Origin: Pseudomonas sp. DTU_2021_1001937_2_SI_NGA_ILE_001
Lineage (GTDB): Bacteria; Pseudomonadota; Gammaproteobacteria; Pseudomonadales; Pseudomonadaceae
Direction: 5' to 3'
NCBI RefSeq assembly: GCF_032463525.1
Contig: NZ_CP135971.1
Coordinates: 558,001-622,000, forward strand
DNA: 64,000 bases
Position numbers and translations under genes: made by a program. The notes under the pieces are model-generated. The model was not told the origin of the DNA and did no database searches. It worked only from the letters and a program-made list of their open reading frames with translations. Positions 11,588 through 22,558 of the stretch are shown one piece after another. Within the stretch, counting starts at the first letter, position 1. Each line of letters begins with the position of its first letter.

Positions 11588-12139
11588 ATGAGCTGGTGGC
11601 AGGAAGTACTGACGACCGCGCAGGCCGAATTCGCGGGCCTGACCAACGTGGCGGAGCTGACCCGCGTGGCGCTGCGCCTGGCCACCGCCGCCGTACTGGG
11701 CGGCATCCTCGGCTTCGAGCGCGAGCATCGCGGCAAGGCCGCCGGCGTGCGCACCCACATGTTGGTGTGCATGGGGGCGGCGCTGTTCGTGCTGGCGCCG
11801 GAGATGGCCGGCACCGATGACACTTCGCTGAGCCGGGTGATCCAGGGCATCGTCGCCGGTATCGGTTTCCTCGGTGCCGGCACCATCCTCAAGGAACGTG
11901 CGCATAACGTTTCGCAGGTCAAAGGCCTGACCACCGCCGCCGGCCTGTGGATGACCGCCGCCATCGGCGTGGCGGCTGGCACCGGGCGTGAGGTGGTCGC
12001 CATTCTCAGCACCCTGCTGGCTCTCGGCATCCTGGGCATGGTGCCGCATGTCGTGGACCGTCACGAACGCAAGCACAAGAACCACCGCCCGTCCGCGCAG
12101 TCAGATAGCCAACCCTTGGACAGCCAAGACGTTTCCTGA
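11588..12139 (+). CDS. MgtC/SapB family membrane protein
   Basis: Inner-membrane protein of 183 residues with four to five hydrophobic helices and the family core GGILGFEREHRGKAAGVRTHMLVCMGAALF followed by RVIQGIVAGIGFLGAG. MgtC proteins help cells grow at low magnesium and in acid, partly by acting on the F-type ATPase and on cation homeostasis. Many pseudomonads carry short MgtC/SapB paralogs without the long C-terminal ACT-like domain, and this one is of that short type. Ribosome site AAGGGGAG stands 7 bases before the ATG. The C-terminal tail (VVDRHERKHKNHRPSAQ) is basic and probably cytoplasmic. Confidence 0.88.
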   Translation: MSWWQEVLTTAQAEFAGLTNVAELTRVALRLATAAVLGGILGFEREHRGKAAGVRTHMLVCMGAALFVLAPEMAGTDDTSLSRVIQGIVAGIGFLGAGTILKERAHNVSQVKGLTTAAGLWMTAAIGVAAGTGREVVAILSTLLALGILGMVPHVVDRHERKHKNHRPSAQSDSQPLDSQDVS

Positions 12140-12163
12140 GCAAAACTGACCAGCAGGCGAGCG

Positions 12164-12769
12164 ATGAGCGAAAAAATCCCCTGCCGCGCATGCGGCAACC
12201 TGATCCTGCCCAGCACCGCCGAGCGCACCCAAGGCCTGTGCATGCCGTGCAAGGGGGGCTATCGGGAGAACATCGAGAACGGCAAACGTTTCGCCGAAGA
12301 GCGCAAGCATTACCTGGCCAGCCCTCAAGCCCGGTACTGGAGCGCGCTGGTCGCCAGGGTCTACGACGGTGCACAGGGCTTTGCCGGCCTGAAACCTCCC
12401 GAGCAGCTCTATTACGTGGTCAGCGTACTGGTGGGCGAGGTCTACAACGGCGGTTTCGACCAGTATTTCGGCAACTCCTCGGGGGATCATTACCAGCAGA
12501 CCTGCGAGGGCCTGGCCGAACTGGGCGCCACCCGTACGCTGGCGCTGCTGCAAGAGGCCAGGCGGCAGCTGTTCGGCGACGCCCCGGTGCCTACGGACCA
12601 GGGCGAGCGACAATTGCAGATGCCGACTTACCGCGATACGCCGGACAGTGCCTGCGAAGCCGCACTGGACGCTCTGGACCGGCGTTTCTATGCCGACGAC
12701 GAGCACCTCGCCGAGCGCCTTTACCAGTACGCCCTGCAACACCGGCTGTTCACGGCCAGTGAGGCTTGA
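12164..12769 (+). CDS. DUF4375 (DMP19-like) protein with N-terminal zinc ribbon
   Basis: Soluble protein of 201 residues. The first 30 residues carry two CxxC pairs (CRACGN, CMPCKG), which look like a small zinc ribbon. The rest contains the DUF4375 signature EVYNGGFDQYFGNSSGDHY, shared with DMP19, a DNA-mimic protein of Neisseria, though many DUF4375 members have no demonstrated DNA-mimic role. It follows the MgtC gene by 24 bases and may be co-transcribed. Function is unknown; the domain call is by motif. Confidence 0.75.
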   Translation: MSEKIPCRACGNLILPSTAERTQGLCMPCKGGYRENIENGKRFAEERKHYLASPQARYWSALVARVYDGAQGFAGLKPPEQLYYVVSVLVGEVYNGGFDQYFGNSSGDHYQQTCEGLAELGATRTLALLQEARRQLFGDAPVPTDQGERQLQMPTYRDTPDSACEAALDALDRRFYADDEHLAERLYQYALQHRLFTASEA

Positions 12770-12781
12770 CCGACTGCCGCG

Positions 12782-12934
12782 TCACAGCTTTGCCGGTGGC
12801 TCTTCGTTGGGCGGGTCGCCTACCGGAGCCGGGGGCGGGTTATCGGGCGGGCTCAGTGGTTCGTCCTTGGAAGGGGGAATCACTGGGTCATCGATATTCG
12901 GATCCGGTGCTTCAGGCGGAATCGGGATATTCAT
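12782..12934 (-). CDS. Small proline-rich acidic protein, 50 aa
   Basis: Short open frame MNIPIPPEAPDPNIDDPVIP... ending EEPPAKL, 19 prolines in 50 residues. A GGAG ribosome site lies about 8 bases before the ATG (GGAGATCAGCCCG-ATG), and codon third positions are mostly G/C as in real genes here. There is no signal peptide or membrane segment. It sits tail-to-tail with the DUF4375 gene and downstream of the diguanylate cyclase on the same strand. I do not know a function. Similar tiny Pro-rich proteins occur in pseudomonads, from memory only. Confidence 0.6.
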   Translation of the reverse strand: MNIPIPPEAPDPNIDDPVIPPSKDEPLSPPDNPPPAPVGDPPNEEPPAKL

Positions 12935-13023
12935 CGGGCTGATCTCCAGGTGGGTCCGTCCTGGTTTCGATCATGGCCACCGCGGAAAAATTCCTTGTTT
13001 CGTATCCAGCGGGCTCGGCGCGC

Positions 13024-14592
13024 TCAAACCGTGCCGGGCAGGCGCTCGCGGGTGTCGCGCACGGCTGCGCACCAGCGGTCGCGGCCCTGGCGTTTGGCCT
13101 CGTAAAGGAAACCGTCGGCTTTTTCGATCATGGCTTGGGCGCTGACCTTTTCCCGGCGTGGCTGATGGACGGTAATGCCGGCACTGGCGGTGACCCGCCC
13201 GGCGGGGTGTCCCGAGTGCTCGATGTCGAGGTCGCGAATGCTCTGCAACAGTCGTTCAGCCACCCAGTTGGCACCGGCGGCGTCGGTGTCCGGCAGTAGC
13301 AGGGTGAATTCCTCACCGCCGTAGCGCACCGCCAGGTCGGTGGAGCGTTGCAGGGTTTGCTGGATAGCCTGGCCGATGCTGCGCAGGCACTCGTCGCCGA
13401 GCGAATGCCCGTAATGGTCGTTGAAGGCTTTGAAGTAATCGACATCCAGCATGATCAGGGCCACCGACTGATGCTGGCGATGCGCGCGGGCGATGGCCTC
13501 GGGCAGGGCCAGGTCCAGGCGACGGCGGTTGCCCAGCCCGGTCAGGCTGTCGGTCAGCGCCATGTCCTGGACCTGCAGGTGAGCCAGCAGCAGTTCCTGT
13601 TCCATGGTGGCCCGTTCGCGCAACTGGCGCACCACGATCAGGCCGAAACCGCTCAGGCCGCCGATCAGCAGCAGGAGAATGAGGCCGGTCTTGACCACGT
13701 CCTGGATCCAGGGGGCGAGGATCGACTGCCGCGACAGCCCGGTTTCGACCACCAGCGGATAGCGGCTCAGGGCGCGATAGCCGTACAGCCGTCGGGTGCC
13801 GTCGACCACGGCATGCACATCGGCCACGCCGATGCTCGATTGCGGCAGGAAACGCTTGAAGATCTCGCTTTGCGCCAGGCTCTTGCCGATCACCTGCGCC
13901 ATGAACGGGCGACGCACCAGAATGCTGCCGTCACGCAAGGCCAGCACCAGGGCGCCTTTGTCATCGATCTTGAAGTCGCCGTAGTAATCGACGAAGTACG
14001 CGACCCGCACGGTGCCGAGTATCACTCCGGCGAACGAACCGTCCGGGTTGTTCAAGCGTCGTGACACCGGAATCACCAACTCCTGGGTGGAACGGCTGGT
14101 CACCACCCGGCTGATCAGCACATCCCGACCGGGGTGGTCACGGTGATAGATGAAGTAGTCGCGGTCGGCATTGTTCGGCGAGTCGGGCAGTACGGTCTTG
14201 TCGGTGACGATCCACTGGCCGTCTGCCCCATAGACGAACAGGCCGTGCAGCTGCGGCATGATGCGGGTCTGCTCGACCATCAGGTCGTGCATGCGCCCCA
14301 CGTCCAGACCGGCCATGCCGTTTTCTTCGATGCGCCCGGCCAGCACCGAGGTCAGGATGTCGACCTGGCGGATTGCGTCTTCGGCATGCTGGGCGGTGGC
14401 CCGGGCGAGGTTGGTCACCGCGTCTTCGGCGGCCGAAAGGGCGTTGCGGTAGTCGCGCCAGACCCGCCAGCCCTCGACGGCGGCAAAGGTGACGATCACC
14501 AGCACGATGAAGCTGATCGTCAGGCGCAACAGGCGCCTGGCGCGTTCCTGGCTGACCGCGACGCGTTCCTGTGGTTGTGGGCTTCCCTGCAT
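13024..14592 (-). CDS. Membrane-bound diguanylate cyclase with Cache-type sensor
   Basis: Protein of 522 residues that should make cyclic-di-GMP. After a short cytoplasmic start comes a membrane helix (LTISFIVLVIVTFAAVEGW), a periplasmic dCACHE-like domain of about 250 residues (DRDYFIYHRDHPGRDVLIS, STQELVIPVSRRLNNPDGSF), a second helix (TGLILLLLIGGLSGFGLIVV) and a GGDEF domain. The active-site motif is GGEEF (425-429), with I-site RSTD placed five residues before it, so the enzyme is probably active and product-inhibited. The frame stays open to 15147, but residues before MQGSPQPQ lie in the divergent glgE promoter region and do not look like protein. No strong ribosome site helps; an ATG 33 bases further upstream is the alternative. 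Confidence 0.9.
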   Translation of the reverse strand: MQGSPQPQERVAVSQERARRLLRLTISFIVLVIVTFAAVEGWRVWRDYRNALSAAEDAVTNLARATAQHAEDAIRQVDILTSVLAGRIEENGMAGLDVGRMHDLMVEQTRIMPQLHGLFVYGADGQWIVTDKTVLPDSPNNADRDYFIYHRDHPGRDVLISRVVTSRSTQELVIPVSRRLNNPDGSFAGVILGTVRVAYFVDYYGDFKIDDKGALVLALRDGSILVRRPFMAQVIGKSLAQSEIFKRFLPQSSIGVADVHAVVDGTRRLYGYRALSRYPLVVETGLSRQSILAPWIQDVVKTGLILLLLIGGLSGFGLIVVRQLRERATMEQELLLAHLQVQDMALTDSLTGLGNRRRLDLALPEAIARAHRQHQSVALIMLDVDYFKAFNDHYGHSLGDECLRSIGQAIQQTLQRSTDLAVRYGGEEFTLLLPDTDAAGANWVAERLLQSIRDLDIEHSGHPAGRVTASAGITVHQPRREKVSAQAMIEKADGFLYEAKRQGRDRWCAAVRDTRERLPGTV

Positions 14593-14962
14593 GGTGCGTT
14601 CGTTCTCGTTTGTGGCGCCAAGCATACAGTCACGGCCACGCGCCGTGCTCGTGCTATTCATCAAAGGCGGCATTTTGACATCTATCCATTTGAATGTCTT
14701 AGCCTTCGAGCGGCAGAACCGCGCCGCCGCAGCATGCAGGCCTGCAGGTTGCCGCCGGGCAAAGCCGCCGAGGCCGCCTATGCTTGGCAGGCGACCATCC
14801 GACCGGCGGCATGCCGGAAAAGCTTTGAACTTTCCAACAGGCCACCGTTCGGAATCCTTGCAGCCGGGATCCCGTGCCAGAGCGTTCCGGGAGGCCCGTT
14901 CCATGCATTCATTTGCGGTCTGGCGCAGCGGAGCGTTCCAGGGGCGTAAGGAGAGATGCTCG
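14593..14962. promoter_or_regulatory. Divergent intergenic region between diguanylate cyclase and glgE
   Basis: No gene seen in these 370 bases. It must hold the promoters for both diverging genes. A TTGACA box occurs near 14676 on the plus strand, without a convincing -10 at the right distance. The AAGGAGAG at 14948-14955 is the ribosome site of glgE. Confidence 0.4.
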
Positions 14963-16981
14963 ATGAATGAACAGTCACAGGTTGTCGATTCACAGGCATT
15001 CGAGGGCTCACGCAGCCATCGGCCATTGACGCTGACCCAGGCCCTGCAATTGCCCAGGGTAGTGATCGAAGACACTTCGCCGGTGCTCGAAGGCGGTCTG
15101 TTCGCCGCCAAGGCCATCGTGGGCCAGCCGGTCACGGTGACCAGCAAGGTCTACGCCGACGGCCACGACAAACTGGCGGTGCAGCTGTGCTGGCGCGCCG
15201 AACACCAGGAGCAGTGGCAGCAGGTGCGCCTGCAAGAGCTGGGCAATGACAGCTGGGCGGGTGAATTCACCCCGCCTGCGGTGGACCGCTATCTGTTCCG
15301 CCTGGAGGCGTGGATCGACCAGTACGCCAGCTACTGCTACGAACTGGACAAGAAGCATGGCGCCGGGGTGCCCATCGAGCTGGAACTCGAAGAGGGGCGC
15401 ATCCATCTGCAGCATGCGGCCGAGCGCAGCCATGGCGAGCTGCGCGAGCAGATCGAGGTTGTGCTGCGACAACTGGCCGAGGGCGACAACCAGAGTCGTG
15501 TGGTAGTGCTGCTCAACAGCGAGACCCAGGGCCTGATGAGCCAGGCCGATAACCGCGGTTTCCTGAGCATCAGCCGCGAATACCCGCTGGATGTCGAGCG
15601 CGAACGCGCGCAGTTCGCCAGCTGGTACGAGCTGTTCCCCAGGTCGATCACCGACGACCAGAGCCGCCACGGCACCTTCAACGATGTGCATGCGCGCTTG
15701 CCGATGATTCGCGACATGGGCTTCGATGTGCTGTATTTCCCGCCCATCCATCCCATTGGCCGCGCGCACCGCAAGGGACCCAACAATTCCCTGACCGCCG
15801 GCCCCGACGATCCGGGCAGCCCGTATGCCATCGGCAGCCCCGACGGGGGTCACGAGGCGATTCACCCGCAGCTGGGCAGCCGCGAGGATTTTCGTGCCCT
15901 GGTGGCCGCTGCCGCCGAGCACGGCCTGGAAATCGCCCTGGACTTCGCCATTCAGTGCTCCCAGGACCACCCCTGGCTGCAGCAGCACCCCGGCTGGTTC
16001 ACCTGGCGCCCGGACGGCACCATCCGCTATGCCGAGAACCCGCCGAAAAAGTACCAGGACATCGTCAACGTGGATTTCTACGCCCCCGACGCGATTCCCG
16101 CGCTATGGCTGGAGCTGCGTGACATCGTGCTGGGCTGGGTGGCCGAGGGGGTGAAGATCTACCGCGTCGACAACCCCCATACCAAACCGCTGCCGTTCTG
16201 GCAGTGGCTGATCGAAGACGTACGGCGCCAGCACCCCGAGGTGATGTTCCTCGCCGAAGCCTTCACCAAGCCGGCAATGATGGCGCGTCTGGGCAAGGTG
16301 GGTTATTCGCAGAGCTACACCTACTTCACCTGGCGCAACACCAAGGCCGAGCTGGCCGAATACTTCACCCAGCTCAACCAGCCGCCGCTGCGCGATTGCT
16401 ACCGGCCCAACTTCTTCGTCAATACCCCGGACATCAACCCCTACTTCCTGCAGCAGTCCGGCCGCGCCGGGTTCCTGATCCGCGCCGCGCTGGCGACCAT
16501 GGGCTCGGGGCTGTGGGGGATGTACTCCGGGTTCGAACTGTGCGAATCGGCCGCCTTGCCCGGCAAGGAGGAGTACCTGGATTCGGAGAAGTACGAGATT
16601 CGCGTACGCGACTTCAACGCGCCGGGCAACATCATTGCCGAGATCGCCCAGCTCAACCGCATCCGCCGGCAGAACCCGGCCCTGCAGACCCATCTGGGGC
16701 TGAAGCTGTATACCGCCTGGAACGACAACATTCTGTACTTCGGCAAGCGCACCGCCGATGGCAGCAACTTCGTGCTGGTAGCGGTCAGTCTCGACCCGCA
16801 TCACCCTCAGGAAGCGCATTTCGAGCTGCCGCTCTGGGAAATGGGCCTTCCGGACCACGCCGAGACCCAGGGCGAAGACCTGATGAACGGCCATCGCTGG
16901 ACCTGGTACGGCAAGGTGCAATGGATGCGCATCGACCCGGCCTACCAGCCGTTCGGTATCTGGCGGATCAGCGCGAAGTAG
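14963..16981 (+). CDS. glgE: Alpha-1,4-glucan:maltose-1-phosphate maltosyltransferase GlgE
   Basis: GH13 enzyme of 672 residues that adds maltosyl units from maltose 1-phosphate to the non-reducing end of alpha-1,4-glucans. The nucleophile should be D403 (IYRVDNPHTKPLPFW) and the acid/base E432 (FLAEAFTKP). Other family marks are SWYELFPRS, the GPNNSLTAGPDDPGSPYAIG segment and FFVNTPDINPYFLQ. The start is set by AAGGAGAG seven bases before ATG; the frame is open 474 bases further upstream, but that overlaps the divergent gene's 5' end and is not protein-like. It is the first gene of a three-gene operon whose second product makes its substrate. Confidence 0.95.
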   Translation: MNEQSQVVDSQAFEGSRSHRPLTLTQALQLPRVVIEDTSPVLEGGLFAAKAIVGQPVTVTSKVYADGHDKLAVQLCWRAEHQEQWQQVRLQELGNDSWAGEFTPPAVDRYLFRLEAWIDQYASYCYELDKKHGAGVPIELELEEGRIHLQHAAERSHGELREQIEVVLRQLAEGDNQSRVVVLLNSETQGLMSQADNRGFLSISREYPLDVERERAQFASWYELFPRSITDDQSRHGTFNDVHARLPMIRDMGFDVLYFPPIHPIGRAHRKGPNNSLTAGPDDPGSPYAIGSPDGGHEAIHPQLGSREDFRALVAAAAEHGLEIALDFAIQCSQDHPWLQQHPGWFTWRPDGTIRYAENPPKKYQDIVNVDFYAPDAIPALWLELRDIVLGWVAEGVKIYRVDNPHTKPLPFWQWLIEDVRRQHPEVMFLAEAFTKPAMMARLGKVGYSQSYTYFTWRNTKAELAEYFTQLNQPPLRDCYRPNFFVNTPDINPYFLQQSGRAGFLIRAALATMGSGLWGMYSGFELCESAALPGKEEYLDSEKYEIRVRDFNAPGNIIAEIAQLNRIRRQNPALQTHLGLKLYTAWNDNILYFGKRTADGSNFVLVAVSLDPHHPQEAHFELPLWEMGLPDHAETQGEDLMNGHRWTWYGKVQWMRIDPAYQPFGIWRISAK

Positions 16982-16999
16982 CCGGGGAGGGCGTGCGTC

Positions 17000-19900
17000 A
17001 TGGGAGACAAGGCATCGAAAGCTGCGAGCTTCATCAACGACCCGCTGTGGTACAAGGACGCGGTGATCTACCAGGTGCACGTGAAGTCGTTCTTCGACTC
17101 CAATGACGACGGCATCGGTGACTTTCCGGGGCTGATCGCCAAGCTCGACTACATCGCCGGGCTGGGCGTGAACACCATCTGGCTGCTGCCGTTCTACCCG
17201 TCGCCGCGTCGCGACGATGGTTATGACATTGCCGAGTACCGCGACGTACACCCCGACTACGGCAGCATGGCCGACGCCCGGCGCTTCATCCGCGAGGCGC
17301 ACCGGCGTGGCCTGCGGGTCATCACCGAACTGGTGATCAACCACACCTCCGACCAGCACCCCTGGTTTCAGCGCGCCCGGCACGCCAGGCGCGGCTCCAG
17401 GGCGCGTGACTTCTACGTGTGGTCCGACACCGACCAGAAGTACCAGGGCACGCGGATCATCTTCCTCGACACCGAGAAATCCAACTGGACCTGGGACCCC
17501 GTGGCGGGGCAGTACTTCTGGCACCGTTTCTATTCCCACCAGCCGGACCTCAACTTCGATAACCCCCAGGTGATGGAGGCGGTGCTCGGCGTCATGCGCT
17601 TCTGGCTCGACCTGGGCGTCGATGGTCTGCGCCTGGATGCCATCCCTTACCTGGTGGAGCGCGATGGCACCAACAACGAGAACCTGCCGGAGACCCATCA
17701 GGTGCTCAAGCGCATCCGCGCCGAGATCGACGCCAACTACCCGGACCGCATGCTGCTGGCCGAAGCCAACCAGTGGCCGGAAGACACCCAGCTGTACTTC
17801 GGCGACCGCCATGGCGATGACGGCGACGAATGCCACATGGCGTTCCACTTTCCGCTGATGCCGCGCATGTACATGGCGCTGGCGCAGGAAGACCGTTTCC
17901 CGATCACCGATATCCTGCGCCAGACTCCGGAGATTCCCGCCAATTGCCAGTGGGCGATCTTCCTGCGTAACCACGATGAATTGACCCTTGAAATGGTCAC
18001 CGATCGTGAGCGCGACTACCTGTGGAACCACTATGCCGCCGATCGCCGGGCGCGCATCAACCTGGGCATCCGGCGGCGCTTGGCGCCGCTGGTGGAGCGT
18101 GACCGGCGGCGTATCGAACTGCTCAACAGCATGTTGCTGTCGATGCCCGGCACTCCGACCCTGTACTACGGTGACGAGTTGGGCATGGGCGACAACATCT
18201 ACCTGGGCGATCGCGATGGCGTGCGCACGCCCATGCAATGGTCCATCGACCGTAACGGCGGCTTTTCCCGCGCCGACCCGGCCAGCCTGGTGCTGCCGCC
18301 GATCATGGACCCGCTCTACGGTTACCCGTCGATCAACGTCGAAAGTCAGGACCGTGACCCGCATTCGCTGCTCAACTGGACCCGGCGCATGCTCGCGGTG
18401 CGCAAGCAGCAGAAGGCGTTCGGTCGTGGTGCATTGCGCATGCTGTCGCCGAGCAACCGGCGCATTCTCGCCTACACCCGTGAATACACCGACGCGGACG
18501 GCCATACCGAGATCATTCTCTGTGTGGCCAACATGTCCAGCGCCGCTCAGGCCGTGGAACTGGATCTGTCGGCGCATGCCGGCAGGGTGCCGGTGGAGAT
18601 GCTCGGTGGCAGCGCCTTTCCGCCCATCGGGCAGCTGACCTACCTGCTGACCTTCCCGCCCTACGGCTTCCATTGGTTTCTACTCGCCGCGGAGAATCAG
18701 ATGCCCAGCTGGCACGTTGAACCGGCCCAGAGCCTGCCGGACTTTCCTACCCTGGTGCTCAAGAAGCGCCTGGAAGAGCTGCTCGACCAGCCGTTGCGCG
18801 ACACCATCGAGAACACCTCGCTGACCGGCTACCTGCCCAAGCGCCGCTGGTTCGGCAGCAAGGACAAGACTATCGAGAAGGTCCACATCGCCTATGCCGT
18901 ACGCTTTGGCGAAGCGCCGCGACCGGTGCTGCTCAGCGAGATCGAAGTCACCGCGGGCGGCCAGTGCGAGCGTTATCAGCTGCCGTTCGGCCTGCTTGGC
19001 GAAGACGAGTCGGCCAGCGCCTTGCCTCAGCAACTGGCCCTGGCCAGAGTGCGGCGCGGTGCGCAGGTGGGCCTGATTACCGACGCCTTCACCCTGGAAG
19101 CCTTCGTTCGCGATGTGGTGCAGGCCATGCAGGCCGGTACCGAACTGGACTGCGCCGACGGTCGCCTGCTGTTCGCCGGTACCGCCGAGCTGGCGCCGTT
19201 GAGCCTGGGACAGGAGTCAGCGGTGCGCTACCTGTCGGCCGAGCAATCCAACAGCTCGGTGGTGGTCGGCGGCAGCCTGGTGCTGAAGATGATCCGCAAG
19301 GTCAGCGCCGGTATCCATCCAGAGCTGGAAATGGGCGCGTACCTGACCGCCGCCGGCTACCGCAACATCTCGCCGCTGCTCGGTTCGCTGGTGCGCGTCG
19401 ACCCCCAGGGGCAGCCGCACCTGCTGATGATTGCCCAGGGTTACCTGAACAATCAGGGCGATGCCTGGGAGTGGACGCAGAACAACCTGGAGCGCGCCGT
19501 GCGCGACGAACTCTCGCACCGGGCGCCGGGGCAGGAGCAGAGCTACAGCGCCCTGGACGAGCTGGCGCAATTCGCTGGCAACCTTGGCCAGCGCCTGGGC
19601 GAAATGCACCAGGCCCTGGCCACGCCCACCGACAACCCGGACTTCGCCGTGGAACCCACCGACGCCGAGCAGACACGCAGCAGTGGCGTGCGGGTACAGG
19701 CGCAGATCGAACGCGCCCTGCAGTTGCTGGAACAGCGCGCCGCTGGCCTGCAAGGTGCCGACCGCGAGCTGGTCGAGCAGCTGCTGCCACGTCGCCAGGC
19801 TATTCTGGACCACGTCGCCGCGCTGGCGACGCGCTCCGCAGGTGGCCTGCGCATGCGCGTACATGGCGATCTGCACCTTGGGCAGGTGCTGGTGGTGCAG

Positions 19901-20329
19901 GGCGATGCCTATCTGATCGACTTCGAGGGCGAACCGGTGCGTTCGCTGCAGGAGCGCCGCGGTAAATACAGCCCCTTCAAGGATGTCAGCGGCGTTCTGC
20001 GCTCGTTCGACTACGCTGCGGCCATGGCCATGCGCAGCGCGCAGAGCGTCGATACGTCGGCTGAGGCCAGCGCCGCTCGCGAACAGGTGGCCACGGCCTA
20101 TCTGCAGCGTTCGCGGCAGGCGTTTCTCGACGCTTATCGGCAGGCCACCGGCAGCCTGGCCCATGCCTGGGAGCATGGCCAGGGCGAGGCGGCAGCGTTG
20201 GAACTCTTTACTTTGGAAAAAACCGCTTACGAAGTGATCTATGAAGCCGAGAATCGCCCGGATTGGTTGGCCGTGCCTTTGCAAGGACTGCGTGGATTGC
20301 TGCATTTGAACGATGGAGAGTCGAAATGA
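17000..20329 (+). CDS. treS: Trehalose synthase (TreS) fused to maltokinase
   Basis: Bifunctional protein of 1109 residues. Residues 1 to about 550 are GH13 TreS, interconverting trehalose and maltose: start of domain [20 protein letters not shown], nucleophile D213 ([11 protein letters not shown]), acid/base E255 ([11 protein letters not shown]). From about 570 the second half is maltokinase (Pep2/Mak), making maltose 1-phosphate with [20 protein letters not shown] near its start, kinase catalytic loop [11 protein letters not shown] (H955, D957) and metal-binding D974 in IDFEGEP. This fusion is common in proteobacteria and channels maltose to phosphorylation. It lies 18 bases after glgE, and its stop overlaps the glgB ATG. 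Confidence 0.95.
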   Translation: MGDKASKAASFINDPLWYKDAVIYQVHVKSFFDSNDDGIGDFPGLIAKLDYIAGLGVNTIWLLPFYPSPRRDDGYDIAEYRDVHPDYGSMADARRFIREAHRRGLRVITELVINHTSDQHPWFQRARHARRGSRARDFYVWSDTDQKYQGTRIIFLDTEKSNWTWDPVAGQYFWHRFYSHQPDLNFDNPQVMEAVLGVMRFWLDLGVDGLRLDAIPYLVERDGTNNENLPETHQVLKRIRAEIDANYPDRMLLAEANQWPEDTQLYFGDRHGDDGDECHMAFHFPLMPRMYMALAQEDRFPITDILRQTPEIPANCQWAIFLRNHDELTLEMVTDRERDYLWNHYAADRRARINLGIRRRLAPLVERDRRRIELLNSMLLSMPGTPTLYYGDELGMGDNIYLGDRDGVRTPMQWSIDRNGGFSRADPASLVLPPIMDPLYGYPSINVESQDRDPHSLLNWTRRMLAVRKQQKAFGRGALRMLSPSNRRILAYTREYTDADGHTEIILCVANMSSAAQAVELDLSAHAGRVPVEMLGGSAFPPIGQLTYLLTFPPYGFHWFLLAAENQMPSWHVEPAQSLPDFPTLVLKKRLEELLDQPLRDTIENTSLTGYLPKRRWFGSKDKTIEKVHIAYAVRFGEAPRPVLLSEIEVTAGGQCERYQLPFGLLGEDESASALPQQLALARVRRGAQVGLITDAFTLEAFVRDVVQAMQAGTELDCADGRLLFAGTAELAPLSLGQESAVRYLSAEQSNSSVVVGGSLVLKMIRKVSAGIHPELEMGAYLTAAGYRNISPLLGSLVRVDPQGQPHLLMIAQGYLNNQGDAWEWTQNNLERAVRDELSHRAPGQEQSYSALDELAQFAGNLGQRLGEMHQALATPTDNPDFAVEPTDAEQTRSSGVRVQAQIERALQLLEQRAAGLQGADRELVEQLLPRRQAILDHVAALATRSAGGLRMRVHGDLHLGQVLVVQGDAYLIDFEGEPVRSLQERRGKYSPFKDVSGVLRSFDYAAAMAMRSAQSVDTSAEASAAREQVATAYLQRSRQAFLDAYRQATGSLAHAWEHGQGEAAALELFTLEKTAYEVIYEAENRPDWLAVPLQGLRGLLHLNDGESK

Positions 20330-22551
20330 ATGTGCCTGACAAACGCGGTCCGGGCCGCCAACCAATGCCCGCCGCGGTGGACACGGATGCCTTGATCCGT
20401 GCCGAGCATCATGATCCGTTTGCCATTCTCGGCCCCCACGACGATGGCCAAGGAGGCCAGATCATTCGTGCCTACTTGCCCGGTGCCTTGAGCGTGCGGG
20501 TGCTGGCGCGCCATTCTGGCGAAGACCTCGGCGAGCTGCCGCAGGGCGACGTGCCTGGCCTGTTCGTGGGCCGCTTTGACGAGAAGCAGCCCTACCTGCT
20601 GCGCATCCAGTGGGCCGGTGGCGAGCAGGTCACCGAAGACCCCTACAGCTATGGCCCGCAGCTGGGCGAGATGGACATCTACCTGTTCTCCGAAGGCAAC
20701 CACCGCGACCTGGGCAACTGCCTGGGCGCGCAGGTCATGACGGTCGACGGTGTCCAGGGCGTGCGGTTTGCCGTCTGGGCGCCCAACGCCCGACGCGTGT
20801 CGGTGGTGGGCAGCTTCAACAACTGGGATGGCCGTCGCCACCCGATGCGTGCGCGGCATCCTTCCGGCATCTGGGAAATCTTCATTCCCCGCCTGCAGCC
20901 CGGCGATGTCTACAAGTACGAAATCCTCGGCCCCCATGGCATCCTGCCGCTCAAGTGCGATCCGGTGGCACGGGCCACCACCTTGCCGCCCGATACCGCG
21001 TCCAAGGTCGCCGCGCCCTTGCACTTCGACTGGCAGGATCAGGACTGGATGGCCGGCCGCGCCGAATTCCAGTCCACCGCGGCGCCGTTGTCGATCTATG
21101 AGCTGCACGCCGGCTCCTGGCAGAAGGAGCAGAACGAAGACGGCAGCGCCTGGCGGCAGTACGACTGGCGTGAGCTGGCTGACCGGTTGATTCCCTACGT
21201 CAAGGAGCTGGGCTTCAGCCACATCGAGCTGATGCCGATCATGGAACACCCGTTCGGCGGTTCCTGGGGCTACCAACTGCTGGCGCAATTCGCGCCCACC
21301 GCGCGCTACGGCTCGCCTGAGGATTTCGCCGCCTTCGTCAACGCCTGCCACCAGGCTGGCATCGGCGTGATCCTCGACTGGGTGCCGGCGCATTTTCCGA
21401 CCGATGAACACGGCCTGGCGCAATTCGACGGCACCGCGCTGTACGAGTACGGCAACCCCCAGGAAGGCTTTCACCAGGACTGGGATACGCTGATCTACAA
21501 CCTCGGCCGCACCGAGGTCCACGGTTTCATGCTGGCGTCGGCGCTGCACTGGCTCAAGCAGTTCCACATCGACGGCCTGCGGGTCGACGCCGTGGCTTCG
21601 ATGCTGTACCGCGACTATTCGCGCAAGGCCGGAGAGTGGGTGCCCAACCGCTATGGCGGCCGCGAGAACCTGGAGGCCATCGACTTCCTGCGCCACCTCA
21701 ATGACGTGGTGGCGGTGGAGGCGCCCGGGGCCATGGTCATCGCCGAAGAGTCCACCGCCTGGCCCGGCGTGACCCAGAACACCCAGCAGGGTGGCCTGGG
21801 CTTTTCCTACAAATGGAACATGGGCTGGATGCACGATTCGCTGCACTACATGCAGCAAGACCCGGTGCACCGTGCCCACCATCACAACGAACTGAGCTTC
21901 GGCCTGGTGTACGCGTGGTCCGAGCGCTTCATCCTGCCGATTTCCCACGATGAAGTGGTACACGGCAAGCGCTCGCTGATCGACAAGATGCCCGGCGACC
22001 GCTGGCAGAAGTTTGCCAACCTGCGCGCCTACCTGACCTTCATGTGGACCCACCCCGGCAAGAAGCTGCTGTTCATGGGCTGCGAGTTCGGCCAGTGGCG
22101 GGAGTGGAACCACGACGAACAGCTGGACTGGTACCTGCTGCAGTATGCCGAGCACATTGGCGTGAAGACCCTGGTCGGCGACCTCAACCGCCTGTATCGC
22201 GAAGAGAAGGCGCTGCACGAGCGTGACACCGAACCGATGGGCTTCCAGTGGCTGATCGGTGACGACAACGCCAACAGCGTCTATGCCTGGTTGCGCTGGA
22301 GCAAGAGTGGCGAGCCGCTGTTGGTCGTGTGCAACCTGACCCCGGTGCCCCGCGAAGGCTATCGGGTGGGCGTGCCGTTCGAAGGCGTCTGGAGCGAGCT
22401 GCTCAACAGTGACTCCGAGCGCTATGCCGGCTCCAACGTGGGCAATGCCGGCGAGGTGCGCGCCGAGCCTGAACTGAGCCATGGCCAGCCGGCCTCGGTG
22501 CTGCTCAACCTGCCGCCGCTGGCGGTGGTGGTATTCAAGCCAAAAGGCTGA
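20326..22551 (+). CDS. glgB: 1,4-alpha-glucan branching enzyme GlgB
   Basis: Branching enzyme of 741 residues that introduces alpha-1,6 branches into the glucan made by GlgE. The N-terminal carbohydrate-binding modules include [11 protein letters not shown] and [23 protein letters not shown]. The GH13 core has nucleophile D421 ([13 protein letters not shown]) and acid/base E474 ([11 protein letters not shown]). The ATG overlaps the treS stop (ATGA), so I took it over the in-frame codon 63 bases upstream. No glgA or glgC appears in the operon, so glucan synthesis from trehalose via GlgE is the route the layout supports. Confidence 0.95.
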   Translation: MNVPDKRGPGRQPMPAAVDTDALIRAEHHDPFAILGPHDDGQGGQIIRAYLPGALSVRVLARHSGEDLGELPQGDVPGLFVGRFDEKQPYLLRIQWAGGEQVTEDPYSYGPQLGEMDIYLFSEGNHRDLGNCLGAQVMTVDGVQGVRFAVWAPNARRVSVVGSFNNWDGRRHPMRARHPSGIWEIFIPRLQPGDVYKYEILGPHGILPLKCDPVARATTLPPDTASKVAAPLHFDWQDQDWMAGRAEFQSTAAPLSIYELHAGSWQKEQNEDGSAWRQYDWRELADRLIPYVKELGFSHIELMPIMEHPFGGSWGYQLLAQFAPTARYGSPEDFAAFVNACHQAGIGVILDWVPAHFPTDEHGLAQFDGTALYEYGNPQEGFHQDWDTLIYNLGRTEVHGFMLASALHWLKQFHIDGLRVDAVASMLYRDYSRKAGEWVPNRYGGRENLEAIDFLRHLNDVVAVEAPGAMVIAEESTAWPGVTQNTQQGGLGFSYKWNMGWMHDSLHYMQQDPVHRAHHHNELSFGLVYAWSERFILPISHDEVVHGKRSLIDKMPGDRWQKFANLRAYLTFMWTHPGKKLLFMGCEFGQWREWNHDEQLDWYLLQYAEHIGVKTLVGDLNRLYREEKALHERDTEPMGFQWLIGDDNANSVYAWLRWSKSGEPLLVVCNLTPVPREGYRVGVPFEGVWSELLNSDSERYAGSNVGNAGEVRAEPELSHGQPASVLLNLPPLAVVVFKPKG

Positions 22552-22558
22552 GTCCTTA

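Noticed and set aside
16103..18673. 856-codon minus-strand frame
   Set aside because: Antisense to glgE and treS, which are certain by catalytic motifs; composition is typical of a reverse shadow.
20239..22482. 747-codon minus-strand frame
   Set aside because: Antisense to glgB; no recognisable domain.
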